Shown here: piece by piece, positions 33,370-41,873 of the stretch
Numbering within the stretch: the stretch's first letter is position 1
Layout of the letters: every line of letters begins with the position of its first letter
The notes under the pieces: model-generated
The model's input: only the letters and a program-made list of their open reading frames with translations
What the model was told of the DNA's origin: nothing
Databases searched by the model: none
Program-made: the position numbers and the translations under genes
Assembly (NCBI GenBank): GCA_021151825.1
Contig: JAGKWQ010000001.1
Location: 496,001-560,000, forward strand
DNA from: Cellvibrionaceae bacterium
Lineage (GTDB): Bacteria; Pseudomonadota; Gammaproteobacteria; Pseudomonadales; Cellvibrionaceae
Direction of reading: 5' to 3'
Length of the DNA stretch: 64,000 bases

Positions 33370-35031
33370 ATGAAGGTCATCCACAATTTATTAATTACCG
33401 CCGCAATCACTACCGCGAGCGCATCGCAAGCCGATAGCGTTACATTCAAACAATTCACTTATGAGGGTAAAGACGCTGTTTTTGCAACGCCATTAAAAGC
33501 CAATGAATATCGCAATCCCATTCTTGCCGGTTTTTATCCTGACCCCAGTATTACCCGCGCTGGAGACGATTACTATTTAGTGAATTCATCGTTCTCTTAT
33601 TCACCCGGCGTACCCATATTTCACAGCAAGGATTTGGTGAATTGGAAATCCCTCGGCAGTGTCTTGACCACACCAACGCAATTACCGTTACAACAGCAAC
33701 AAACTTCTCGCGGAATTTATGCACCAACCATTCGCCATCACAATGGTGTTTTTTACATGATCACAACGCTCGTGGATGTGCGTGGCAACTTTCTGGTTAC
33801 CGCAACTGATCCAGCAGGACCATGGTCCGAGCCACTGTTGTTGCCAGAAATTGGCGGCATAGATCCGGATATTTTCTTTGATGACGATGGCAAAGCGTAT
33901 ATTGCCCACAATGATGGTCCAATAGGCAAGCCACTTTATAATGGGCATCGGGCCATTTGGCTGTGGGAGTTTGATCTTAAAAACAAAAAAGTGGTAAAAG
34001 ATTCCGGACGTGTGATCGTAAATGGCGGAACAGATATTTCCAAAAAACCTATATGGATTGAAGGCCCACATATCTACAAAATTAACGGCTGGTATTATTT
34101 GCTTTGTGCGGAAGGCGGTACCGCTTACGATCACTCCGCTGTTATATTCCGCAGCAAAAATTTACGCGAGCCGTTTGTACCTTATGAAAAAAATCCGATC
34201 CTGACCCAGCGCGATTTAAATAAAGATCGAGCCAATCCTATTACCACAGCCGGGCATGCCGATTTTGTGCAGACAAAAGAAGGCGATTGGTGGGCCGTAT
34301 TTCTCGCCACACGCGCTTACGATAAAATGCTCTACAACACCGGCCGCGAAACGTTTTTATTACCGGTTACCTGGAAGAATGGTTGGCCGGTAATTCTTGA
34401 ATCCGGGCAGGAAATTCCTTATCACCATAAAAAACCTGCGATTAAAGCAGCAACAGAAAATCCCGATCAGCTTACAGGCAATTTTATTCGCACCGATAAT
34501 TTTTCAAATAAAACATTAGGTTTTGAATGGGTAAGTTTACGCACTGCTAATTCGCCTTTTTACCAACTCAAAAAATCCGGCATTGAGTTGCAGGCATTGA
34601 ACGTAAAGCTCGACAGCCTGGAGCAACCGGCATTTTTAGGCCGTCGCCAGCAACATACACAATTCCGTGCCAGTGCCGAATTTGAAACTCCCAAAAAGAA
34701 AACCTCGGCAGGGATTGTGGCGTTCCAGGGTGAAACAGCGCATTACTATTTTGGTGTTCGTCCACATAAAAAAGGGACAGAGTTATTTATCGAGCAAGCC
34801 AATAAATCGGCACCTAAAATTATTTATCAGCAGCTGATTACTGATTTGGGAAGACCAGCCCGTTTGAGCATTGAAGGCAATGCAGGAAACATCAGTTTTT
34901 ACTACACCAACAAAAAAGGCGAACGCAAAGCGGTTTTGGAAAATGCCGATGCAAAAATTCTGAGCACTGAAATAGCGGGCGGTTTTGTTGGTACATTGTT
35001 GGGAATACATGCAAGATCTGAAAGTAAATAA
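33370..35031 (+). CDS. GH43 beta-xylosidase / alpha-L-arabinofuranosidase
   Basis: A 553-residue exported enzyme with signal peptide residues 1-22 (LLITAAITTASASQA). The five-blade propeller shows the GH43 acids: NPILAGFYPDPSI with base Asp58, GGIDPDIFFDDDGKAY with the pKa-modulating Asp, and WIEGPHIYKINGWYYL with acid Glu231. The C-terminal 190 residues form the usual beta-sandwich (NFIRTDNFSNKTLGFEWVSLR, LGRRQQHTQFRASAEFE). This two-domain form is typical of xylan-active GH43 subfamilies. It probably trims xylo-oligosaccharides or arabinose side chains in the periplasm. A palindromic repeat separates it from the GH115 gene. Confidence 0.92.
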   Translation: MKVIHNLLITAAITTASASQADSVTFKQFTYEGKDAVFATPLKANEYRNPILAGFYPDPSITRAGDDYYLVNSSFSYSPGVPIFHSKDLVNWKSLGSVLTTPTQLPLQQQQTSRGIYAPTIRHHNGVFYMITTLVDVRGNFLVTATDPAGPWSEPLLLPEIGGIDPDIFFDDDGKAYIAHNDGPIGKPLYNGHRAIWLWEFDLKNKKVVKDSGRVIVNGGTDISKKPIWIEGPHIYKINGWYYLLCAEGGTAYDHSAVIFRSKNLREPFVPYEKNPILTQRDLNKDRANPITTAGHADFVQTKEGDWWAVFLATRAYDKMLYNTGRETFLLPVTWKNGWPVILESGQEIPYHHKKPAIKAATENPDQLTGNFIRTDNFSNKTLGFEWVSLRTANSPFYQLKKSGIELQALNVKLDSLEQPAFLGRRQQHTQFRASAEFETPKKKTSAGIVAFQGETAHYYFGVRPHKKGTELFIEQANKSAPKIIYQQLITDLGRPARLSIEGNAGNISFYYTNKKGERKAVLENADAKILSTEIAGGFVGTLLGIHARSESK

Positions 35032-35078
35032 AGATCTGAAAAAATAAAGGTGAAAAATTTTCGCTTGGTGCCAATCAT

Positions 35079-35175
35079 AAGTCCCATATAGGGTTCAGGA
35101 CACGCCGTGAACCCATTGATGGGGCTTGTCGTCGACATCCCTGTCTCCGACAGTCCTGAACCCTATATGGGACTT
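35079..35175. repeat. Palindromic interspersed repeat, copy 2
   Basis: The element has exact 23-base inverted arms (35079-35101 and 35153-35175) beginning AAGTCCCATATAGGG. The loop holds GGACACGCCGTGAA (35098-35111), a small hairpin CCCAT / ATGGG (35112-35123), a TGTCG / CGACA stem (35127-35152) and ACATCCCTGT (35135-35144). Two of these motifs are identical, in reverse complement, to copy 1 at 14709-14812. The arms have a different sequence from those of copy 1 apart from the last GGAC. It lies between the GH43 and GH115 genes. Confidence 0.78.
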
Positions 35176-35232
35176 TTGATATCAAGCCATACCACAACCC
35201 CACCAAAAAGCAAATCACACGAGGGGATTTCT

Positions 35233-38133
35233 ATGCCTATCAACCACATGTTAAATTTTCGAATTGGAAAACAGATTTTAATTTTCTGGCTCCTATTAAT
35301 AACAACACCTATGTCATTTGCCTTGGGTGAAAAATCCTGGCTGACCACGTCAGGTTCCAACCAATTCATATTGACTGACAAAAGCTCGGCGGCTTCATTA
35401 ATAACTGATGAAAACGACTTTCCCGGGGTACTGCGCGCTGCAAAAAACCTGCAAAGTGATATTGAAAAAGTTACTGGCAAGAAACCATCGCTGGTTAATT
35501 CCCTCAATGAAAATAATGCGCAGGTAGTGATTATTGGCTCGATAGGCAAAAACCGATTAATCGATCAATTGATTGCCAGCAAAAAACTGGACGTGAGCAA
35601 AATTCGCGGCCAATGGGACGGATTTTTAGTACAAGTCATTGAGCAACCACTGCCGAATGTAAAACGCGCATTAGTGATCGCCGGTGCAGACAAGCGCGGA
35701 ACCACTTACGGCATTTACAGCCTGAGCGAACAAATTGGTATATCGCCCTGGTATTGGTGGGCAGATGTTCCGGTAAAAAAGAAAACTACAATTTCTATTG
35801 ATAAAAAAATTCAGGTCACTGAAATTCCAAAAGTGAAATATCGCGGCATTTTCCTGAATGATGAAGCTCCCGCGCTAACCGGTTGGGTTACCGAAAAATA
35901 CGGTAATTACAATCACCAGTTTTACGAAAAAGTATTTGAATTATTATTGCGCCTTAAAGCCAACTTTCTCTGGCCAGCCATGTGGAATAATGCGTTCGCA
36001 GATGATGATCCGCAAAATATGATTCTGGCCGATGAATACGGCATAGTAATGAGCACATCCCATCACGAGCCCATGATGCGTGCGGATAAAGAATGGAATC
36101 GCCACGGCAAAGGCCCCTGGGAATATTCCAAAAACCCGCAAAATCTTTATAACTTCTGGGTCGATGGCGTTAAGCGCAATAAACCTTACGAAAGTATTTA
36201 CACCCTCGGCATGCGCGGCCAGCAAGATGAGCCGATGAGTGAAGGCGATAACATCCAGCTGCTGGAAAAAATTGTGCATGACCAGCGCGAAATCCTGACC
36301 GAACAATTTGGCCAAGACAAACTCACTGAAGTGCCGCAAGTGTGGGCACTTTATAAAGAAGTGCAGGGATTTTACGAACGCGGCATGCGCGTGCCCGACG
36401 ATGTCATTTTGCTGTGGTGTGATGACAACTGGGGTAACATCCGCCGTTTGCCAACACCGGAAGAGCGCAAACGCGTTGGCGGTGCCGGTGTTTATTATCA
36501 TTTTGATTATGTTGGCGGCCCACGGTCCTATCGTTGGATTAATACGGTATCTATCGCAAAAATCTGGGAACAGATGAATCTGGCTTACGAATATGAAGCC
36601 AATAAAATCTGGATCGTTAACGTAGGCGATTTAAAACCGATGGAATATCCCATCGAGTTTTTCCTGAATATGGCGTGGAATCCGGAAGCCTGGCCCAAAG
36701 AGCGTATTCCGGAATTTGCAACACTCTGGGCGGAACGCGAATTTGGCAAAGAACATGCAAAAGAAATTGCAGCGATTATGACCGGCTACACGCGGCACAA
36801 TTTGCGCCGCAAACCGGAGCTGCAAGATGCAACGATTTACAGCCAGTTGAATTACGCTGAAGCCAATCGCGTAACCGCCGAGATAAAATCTTACGCGGCA
36901 CGCGCTGAAGCCCTGTATAAAAAAATTCCGGTAGAACAACGCGATGCGTTTTATCAATTGGTGTTATTCCCGGCAAAGGCCAGCGCAATTATTACCGAAC
37001 TTTATGATGCACAGGCCAAAAACCATTTATATGCACAACAAGCGCGCGCTACCACCAATGATTACGCCAATAAAGTGCGTGAATTGTTTGCGGCCGATGC
37101 AACACTGGAACAGGAATATCATCAGTTAAATGGCGGCAAGTGGAACCAGTTTATGTCGCAGCCGCATATTGGTTACAGCAACTGGAATAACCCGCCGGAA
37201 GATACCTTGCCAGTGGTCCAGATTTATGAACCACACGGAGCAGAGGAAATGGGTATCGCTGTGGAAGGGATTGCATCCGCCTGGCCCAGCGCCGGCACTT
37301 ACCAGTTGGGGCGTTTTGACCCCTTTGGCAAACAGGAAAAAGCGTTAACTATCTTCAATAAAGGCAAAAAATCTTTCACCGCTACTGCCCAAAGCAGTGT
37401 GCCTTGGATTATACTAAATCATACTAGTATACAAGTTGATTCCGAAGCCGAACTCAACGTGAGCATCGACTGGAGCAAGCTGCCCAAGGGCGAGCACACT
37501 GGTCGCATCCAGATCGCCGGCACAGGCTGGGGCGGAGCAAGTATTGGCGTTACCGCATTTAACCCGGGAATTAAAACCACTGCATTGAAAGGCAAAGGCT
37601 TTGTTGAAGCCGACGGGTTTATTGCGATAGAAGCAGAACATTTCCAACGGCAAAACACTGTTGCACTGGCGAACGGCAATAAGCTGCGCTGGGAGAAAAT
37701 TCCGGAACATGGGCGAACACTGTCATCCATTTCGGTTTACCCCATCACCGACCAGCGCTTTACGAAAGCCGAGGATGCACCCTATGTGGAATACGATATT
37801 GTTACCGTGAGCAGTGGTGAATTTAACGTGCAGGGATTTTTCGCCCCAAGCTGGCCAATGATCCCCGGGCATGGTTTACGTTATGCCATTGCGATCGACA
37901 ACGAATTACCTCAAGTGGTAGATCTCACCGCTGATATGAGCAGCGCCACTTGGGAAGAAACTGCGCGCACCGATGTGCGCACAGCCATAACCACTCACAA
38001 GGTCAATACTGCAGGCGCACACAAAGTGCGTATTTACAGCCTCGATCCGGGCGTAACCCTGCAAAAAATAGTGATAGATACCGGCGGCCTTTTACCCAGT
38101 TATTTAGGGCCGGAAGAAAGCCGTCGGTATTAA
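35233..38133 (+). CDS. GH115 xylan alpha-1,2-(4-O-methyl)glucuronidase
   Basis: A 966-residue exported enzyme. The ATG at 35233 follows GAGGGG and gives a signal peptide (IFWLLLITTPMSFALG); upstream in-frame codons run through the repeat. Diagnostic GH115 segments are GTTYGIYSLSEQIGISPWYWW, YRGIFLNDEAPALTGW, RLKANFLWPAMWNNAFADDD, MSTSHHEPMMR, VILLWCDDNWGNIRRLP and YYHFDYVGGPRSYRWINT. The C-terminal region (730-966) is beta-rich, as in characterised members. The family removes (methyl)glucuronic acid from the xylan backbone, including internal residues. It is 54 bases upstream of the mannonate dehydratase gene, which fits uronate use. Confidence 0.95.
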   Translation: MPINHMLNFRIGKQILIFWLLLITTPMSFALGEKSWLTTSGSNQFILTDKSSAASLITDENDFPGVLRAAKNLQSDIEKVTGKKPSLVNSLNENNAQVVIIGSIGKNRLIDQLIASKKLDVSKIRGQWDGFLVQVIEQPLPNVKRALVIAGADKRGTTYGIYSLSEQIGISPWYWWADVPVKKKTTISIDKKIQVTEIPKVKYRGIFLNDEAPALTGWVTEKYGNYNHQFYEKVFELLLRLKANFLWPAMWNNAFADDDPQNMILADEYGIVMSTSHHEPMMRADKEWNRHGKGPWEYSKNPQNLYNFWVDGVKRNKPYESIYTLGMRGQQDEPMSEGDNIQLLEKIVHDQREILTEQFGQDKLTEVPQVWALYKEVQGFYERGMRVPDDVILLWCDDNWGNIRRLPTPEERKRVGGAGVYYHFDYVGGPRSYRWINTVSIAKIWEQMNLAYEYEANKIWIVNVGDLKPMEYPIEFFLNMAWNPEAWPKERIPEFATLWAEREFGKEHAKEIAAIMTGYTRHNLRRKPELQDATIYSQLNYAEANRVTAEIKSYAARAEALYKKIPVEQRDAFYQLVLFPAKASAIITELYDAQAKNHLYAQQARATTNDYANKVRELFAADATLEQEYHQLNGGKWNQFMSQPHIGYSNWNNPPEDTLPVVQIYEPHGAEEMGIAVEGIASAWPSAGTYQLGRFDPFGKQEKALTIFNKGKKSFTATAQSSVPWIILNHTSIQVDSEAELNVSIDWSKLPKGEHTGRIQIAGTGWGGASIGVTAFNPGIKTTALKGKGFVEADGFIAIEAEHFQRQNTVALANGNKLRWEKIPEHGRTLSSISVYPITDQRFTKAEDAPYVEYDIVTVSSGEFNVQGFFAPSWPMIPGHGLRYAIAIDNELPQVVDLTADMSSATWEETARTDVRTAITTHKVNTAGAHKVRIYSLDPGVTLQKIVIDTGGLLPSYLGPEESRRY

Positions 38134-38187
38134 TAAAAAAACAGAGTGAACACAATCCAAAACCTGACGCCGTAGAGAAGCTGTTGA

Positions 38188-39396
38188 ATGAAAATTGTTG
38201 ATGCAAAAGTAATTGTCACCTGCCCCGGCAGGAATTTTGTAACACTCAAAATAACCACCGACCAAGGTATTTACGGCATCGGCGATGCAACACTCAATGG
38301 CCGCGAAAAAAGCGTGGTCTCTTATCTCGAGGATTATTTGATCCCCGCGTTAATTGGCCGCGATCCGCAACAGATTGAAGATATCTGGCAGTTTTTTTAT
38401 CGCGGCGCCTACTGGCGTCGCGGGCCGATTGGTATGACTGCATTAGCCGCTATTGATGTGGCACTGTGGGATATCAAAGCCAAACTTGCCAATATGCCAC
38501 TGTACCAGCTGCTCGGCGGAAAGAGCCGCGAGCGCATCCTGACGTACACCCATGCAAACGGTAAGGATCTGGATTCCACCCTGGACGCCGTGCGCAAAGC
38601 GCGGGAAAAAGGCTATCAGGCAATTCGTATCCAATGTGGTATTCCCGGTATCGAAAAAACCTACGGCGTCTCCAAAAGCGAAAAAAACTATGAGCCCGCA
38701 GATGCCGATTTGCCATCAACTGAAGTCTGGTCCACCGAAAAATATTTGAATTTTATTCCGGAAGTATTTGCCGAAGTCCGTAAAGAATTTGGTCGCGACA
38801 TCCATTTGCTACACGATGTCCATCACCGGTTAACGCCGATTGAAGCCGCGCGCCTTGGTAAAGAACTGGAGCCATTCCATTTATTCTGGATGGAAGATGC
38901 GGTGCCCGCAGAAAATCAGGAAGCGTTTAAATTAATCCGCCACCACACCACCACACCATTGGCGGTGGGCGAAGTATTTAACTCCATCCACGATTGTCGC
39001 GAGCTGATTCAAAACCAATTGATCGATTACATTCGCTCGACCATTGTGCATGCCGGCGGTATCACCCATGTGCGTCGTATTGCGGATTTCGCCAGCTTGT
39101 TCAATGTGCGCACTGGATTCCATGGCGCAACCGATTTATCACCGGTGTGCATGGGCGCCGCCCTGCATTTTGATTACTGGGTACCCAACTTCGGCATTCA
39201 GGAACATATGGCGCACAGCGCGCAAATGGAAGAAGTATTCCCCCACGCCTATCAATTTGATAACGGCTATTTCACACCCGGCGAAGCACCAGGCCACGGT
39301 GTGGATATCGATGAGAAGCTCGCCGCAAAATATCCTTACAAACGCGCTTGTTTGCCCGTGAACCGCCTGGAAGATGGTACCCTATGGCACTGGTAG
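38188..39396 (+). CDS. manD: Mannonate dehydratase, ManD (enolase superfamily)
   Basis: A 402-residue cytoplasmic enzyme that dehydrates D-mannonate to 2-keto-3-deoxy-D-gluconate. The N-terminal capping domain starts MKIVDAKVIVTCPGRNF. The barrel holds the metal ligands Asp210 (LLHDVHH), Glu236 (WMEDAVPAE) and Glu262 (AVGEVFN), plus FHGATDLSPVCMGAALHFD. The family also contains low-activity or gluconate-specific members, so activity is not assured. The position right after GH115 favours the route glucuronate, fructuronate, mannonate, KDG. The isomerase and oxidoreductase for the earlier steps (UxaC, UxuB) are not in the window. Confidence 0.9.
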   Translation: MKIVDAKVIVTCPGRNFVTLKITTDQGIYGIGDATLNGREKSVVSYLEDYLIPALIGRDPQQIEDIWQFFYRGAYWRRGPIGMTALAAIDVALWDIKAKLANMPLYQLLGGKSRERILTYTHANGKDLDSTLDAVRKAREKGYQAIRIQCGIPGIEKTYGVSKSEKNYEPADADLPSTEVWSTEKYLNFIPEVFAEVRKEFGRDIHLLHDVHHRLTPIEAARLGKELEPFHLFWMEDAVPAENQEAFKLIRHHTTTPLAVGEVFNSIHDCRELIQNQLIDYIRSTIVHAGGITHVRRIADFASLFNVRTGFHGATDLSPVCMGAALHFDYWVPNFGIQEHMAHSAQMEEVFPHAYQFDNGYFTPGEAPGHGVDIDEKLAAKYPYKRACLPVNRLEDGTLWHW

Positions 39397-39475
39397 ACCC
39401 AGTGCCTGCCGCAATACCAAAAACCAATGCCTGACACAACGGCAATCACACAACCCCGCAAGAGAGAGCAAGCGC

Positions 39476-40600
39476 ATGACATTACAAAAAAAACTCCTTG
39501 CTGCCAGCATCATCAGCAGCGCCGCTTTTATTATCGGCTGTCAAGATAAATCCGCCCCGGAAAAAACCGAAGCCGCTGCAACGTCTGCCGCAGCACCATT
39601 AGTTGCAGATCCGTCAGTGGACCCCGCTAAATTTCTAAACCAACCGCTGGTAAAAGATATTTACACTGCCGATCCATCTGCCCACGTTTTTAATGGCAAG
39701 TTATATATTTATCCTTCACACGATATCGATTCCGGCATCACCACCGATGGCGAAGGCGATAAGTTTGATATGAAGGATTACCGCGTATTCTCGCTGGATA
39801 CCGCAACCAATGCGGTCACCGATCACGGTGAAGCGCTTACACTAAAAGATGTTCCCTGGGCCAGCCGCCAACTCTGGGCGCCGGACGCTGCAGAGAAAAA
39901 TGGAAAATACTATTTATTTTTCCCGGCAAAAAATAAGGAAAATATTTTCCAGATCGGCGTCGCCACCAGCGATTCACCAACAGGCCCATTCAAAGCCGAA
40001 CCGGAACCGATCAAAGGCAGTTTCAGTATTGATCCCGCTGTATTCAAAGATGACGATGGCGCTTACTACATGTATTTCGGTGGCATCTGGGGTGGGCAAT
40101 TACAACGCTGGACCAGCGGCAGTTACGTCACTGACGATAAATACCCTGCGAGCAATGAACCCGCACTCAGCCCGAAAATTGCCAAATTGAGTGATGATTT
40201 ATTGCAATTTGCCGAAGCACCAAAAGATATACAAATCCTTGATGGTGCAGGCGTACCGTTGCTCGGCACCGATACCAATCGCCGTTTCTTTGAAGGCGCC
40301 TGGGTTCATAAATTCAATGGCAAATATTATTTGTCTTACTCCACTGGCGACACCCACTACATCGCCTACGCAATCGGTGATACCCCTTACGGCCCATTCA
40401 CCCACAAAGGTATTGTGCTCACACCAGTATTCGGCTGGACCAATCACCACTCCATCGTACAACACGAAGGCAAATGGTTTTTGTTCTACCACGATTCCCA
40501 ACTCTCCGGTGGCAAAACCCATTTACGCAATATCAAAGTTACCGAGTTAACCCATCTGGATGATGGCACCATCCAAACGATTGATGCATACTTGGATTAA
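39476..40600 (+). CDS. GH43 lipoprotein, beta-xylosidase/arabinofuranosidase type
   Basis: A 374-residue lipoprotein starting at the ATG at 39476 after a purine-rich ribosome site (AGAGAGAG). The lipobox FIIGC is followed by an Ala-rich linker (25-45). The GH43 propeller has YTADPSAHVFNGKLYIYPSHD with base Asp66, SIDPAVFKDDDGAYYMYFGG with Asp186 and FFEGAWVHKFNGKYYLSYS with acid Glu273. It is a single-domain form without the C-terminal sandwich and so belongs to another GH43 subfamily than the enzyme at 33370. The lipid anchor suggests it works on oligosaccharides at a membrane surface. It is the last gene of the GH115-manD-GH43 series and is followed by a strong terminator. Confidence 0.9.
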   Translation: MTLQKKLLAASIISSAAFIIGCQDKSAPEKTEAAATSAAAPLVADPSVDPAKFLNQPLVKDIYTADPSAHVFNGKLYIYPSHDIDSGITTDGEGDKFDMKDYRVFSLDTATNAVTDHGEALTLKDVPWASRQLWAPDAAEKNGKYYLFFPAKNKENIFQIGVATSDSPTGPFKAEPEPIKGSFSIDPAVFKDDDGAYYMYFGGIWGGQLQRWTSGSYVTDDKYPASNEPALSPKIAKLSDDLLQFAEAPKDIQILDGAGVPLLGTDTNRRFFEGAWVHKFNGKYYLSYSTGDTHYIAYAIGDTPYGPFTHKGIVLTPVFGWTNHHSIVQHEGKWFLFYHDSQLSGGKTHLRNIKVTELTHLDDGTIQTIDAYLD

Positions 40601-40618
40601 TTCGTTTTTCCGTAAAAT

Positions 40619-40657
40619 AAAAAAGCCCGAATAGTTTTTGCTATTCGGGCTTTTTAC
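40619..40657 (+). terminator. Terminator at the end of the xylan locus
   Basis: The stem AAAAGCCCGAATAG / CTATTCGGGCTTTT with a TTTTTG loop is followed by further T. It closes the plus-strand hydrolase series. The reverse orientation is also A/T-flanked, so it may end the minus-strand small gene at 40672 too. Confidence 0.9.
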
Positions 40658-40671
40658 TTTTAAATCATTGG

Positions 40672-40935
40672 CTATACATCAACCCTGCGCAAAAGATAAT
40701 CCAATCGCGCCTTAAAATACTGTGATCGCTTAATCAACTGAGTTGAAAACCGCTGTGCGCCGTCAGCACAACTTTGATAAACCTCATCATTGGACATTAT
40801 TAAAAAACGACTAGCCTCGCAAAAGAATGCGCAGTAATCATTAAACTCCGCATATTGATCACAAATCGTAGCCAGCTCGCTTCTTATTGTGCGAGCCTCA
40901 TTTTCAGAAAAATCAGTGTCATCAAATTCCCACAT
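40672..40935 (-). CDS. Small hypothetical protein
   Basis: An 87-residue acidic protein (MWEFDDTDFSENEARTIRSE...) with a good ribosome site (GAGGGA) before the ATG. It is predicted mostly helical, with three Cys residues (ICDQY, YCAFFCEAS) and a basic end (KARLDYLLRRVDV). There is no signal peptide or membrane segment. I recognise no family. It lies downstream of the structured leader and a 37-codon ORF, beyond the terminator of the Rhs/immunity unit. It could be an orphan immunity or accessory gene of the same island, but nothing proves this. Confidence 0.55.
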   Translation of the reverse strand: MWEFDDTDFSENEARTIRSELATICDQYAEFNDYCAFFCEASRFLIMSNDEVYQSCADGAQRFSTQLIKRSQYFKARLDYLLRRVDV

Positions 40936-40956
40936 AACTATTCCCTCAGTAAATGG

Positions 40957-41070
40957 TTAGATTTTTTCCTTTACACCTAATTGAATCGCATTTTGAATTT
41001 TACAATATTCAATGTTAGAAATTATTGGAGGAATTTTTTGGGGAGAAGAAGATAAAGAATAATGAGCCAT
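40957..41070 (-). CDS. Possible 37-residue peptide with strong ribosome site
   Basis: An ATG at 41068-41070 follows a perfect AAGGAGG by 6 bases; another ATG lies directly before it. The peptide is MAHYSLSSSPQKIPPII followed by 20 more residues ending in GVKEKI. It ends 22 bases before the start of the small gene at 40935 and would be translated from the same transcript. It is not recognised. It could be a leader peptide, a small real protein, or the truncated start of a longer ancestral gene. Confidence 0.4.
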   Translation of the reverse strand: MAHYSLSSSPQKIPPIISNIEYCKIQNAIQLGVKEKI

Positions 41071-41349
41071 CATTGGCCTCCTTTGGATTTAAGTTAAACA
41101 GCTTCCAGTTAGTAGCTGGAAAGCCGGGTGTCAACTAGAGCTCCAAAGAGGCTCCGGGCCTATTCCCCTTGCGGGTTTTGTATTAACGCCTCTCCACCCG
41201 GCCATACAAATGGCGGGCGCGACCTTTTTGCGGACAAAAAAAGACCGCAAAGGCTATCGGGTGCGGAAGACCGCTTTGGAATTCTAGTGAAATGAAAGTT
41301 ACTGGGAGACCTCAAACTTGTCAATCGATTATTTCCGGCACACAAAACC

Positions 41350-41380
41350 AAAAAAGCCCCATCAATAATCGATGAGGCTT
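41350..41380 (-). terminator. Terminator after the Rhs immunity gene
   Basis: On the minus strand the stem AAGCCTCATC / GATGGGGCTT (one G-T pair) with a 7-base loop is followed by TTTTTT. It ends the Rhs-immunity transcript about 140 bases after the immunity stop codon. Confidence 0.8.
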
Positions 41381-41522
41381 CAGGTTATTGCGTACTTGTA
41401 GGTTGGTGGTGAGCTTGCGAACCCCAACGAGGCGATATAGCAGAAACCGAATAGTGAAATCGTGAGAGCTTTTTTTACGAATTAGAAAAGCTACCAAACC
41501 AAACATTTGGCAGATGCCAATA

Positions 41523-41873
41523 TCAAGAACTCAATAAACTCTCATCAAACCAAACATCTTCATAATCTCCAGCAATTAAAAATCGCCACCCTGGAGCAAG
41601 ACCAAGATATTTTTTTATTTGAGGGCACCATTCATCCAAATGTTCAATGTGAAGCGGATTAAAAAAATCAGGGTCATCTGAAAGCTCTTCACCACCCCAT
41701 ATATACCAACCTGTTGTGTCTCCTTCAGGTGAATGGCGTAATCCATTAATTGGTAAAGCTCCGTTACGGATATTTAATGATATTCCTACTTTTAAGTTCG
41801 ATGAAATCGGTATGAAATCGGAATTAAATTTTCGACAAATTTCTTGTTGCAATTCTTCAATAGCAGTTTTCAT
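41523..41873 (-). CDS. Immunity protein of the Rhs toxin (Imm33/DUF2185-like)
   Basis: A 116-residue acidic cytoplasmic protein directly downstream of the Rhs gene; its ATG overlaps the Rhs stop codon in TAATG, so translation is coupled. Segments GLRHSPEGDTTGWYIWGGEE and HLDEWCPQIKKYLGLAPGWRFLIAGDYEDVWFDESL resemble the DUF2185/Imm33 type of immunity proteins, with a Gly-Trp core and many acidic residues suited to mask a basic nuclease. The family label is from recall and not checked. Its role, blocking the HNH-like tip of the Rhs protein, is inferred from position, size and charge. Confidence 0.78.
   Translation of the reverse strand: MKTAIEELQQEICRKFNSDFIPISSNLKVGISLNIRNGALPINGLRHSPEGDTTGWYIWGGEELSDDPDFFNPLHIEHLDEWCPQIKKYLGLAPGWRFLIAGDYEDVWFDESLLSS

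Larger units (their letters stand above)
40936..41522. other. Accessory-island stretch with structured leader, mostly non-coding
   Basis: This 587-base stretch lies between the small gene at 40672 and the immunity gene. Apart from a terminator (41350-41380) and a 37-codon ORF, it contains several short hairpins on the minus strand: GCCAT / ATGGC near 41203-41216, TTTGCGG / CCGCAAA near 41227-41252, and CTTCCAG / CTGGAAAG just before an AAGGAGG ribosome site at 41077-41083. A TTGACA hexamer is at 41319-41324 (minus strand). Confidence 0.5.

Noticed and set aside
35107..35232. An upstream extension of the GH115 frame.
   Set aside because: It runs through the arm of the palindromic repeat and lacks a signal peptide; the ATG at 35233 has a good ribosome site and signal peptide.
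41160..41351. A 63-codon minus-strand frame in the accessory leader.
   Set aside because: It begins inside the terminator of the immunity transcript and has no ribosome site; kept only as part of the leader discussion.
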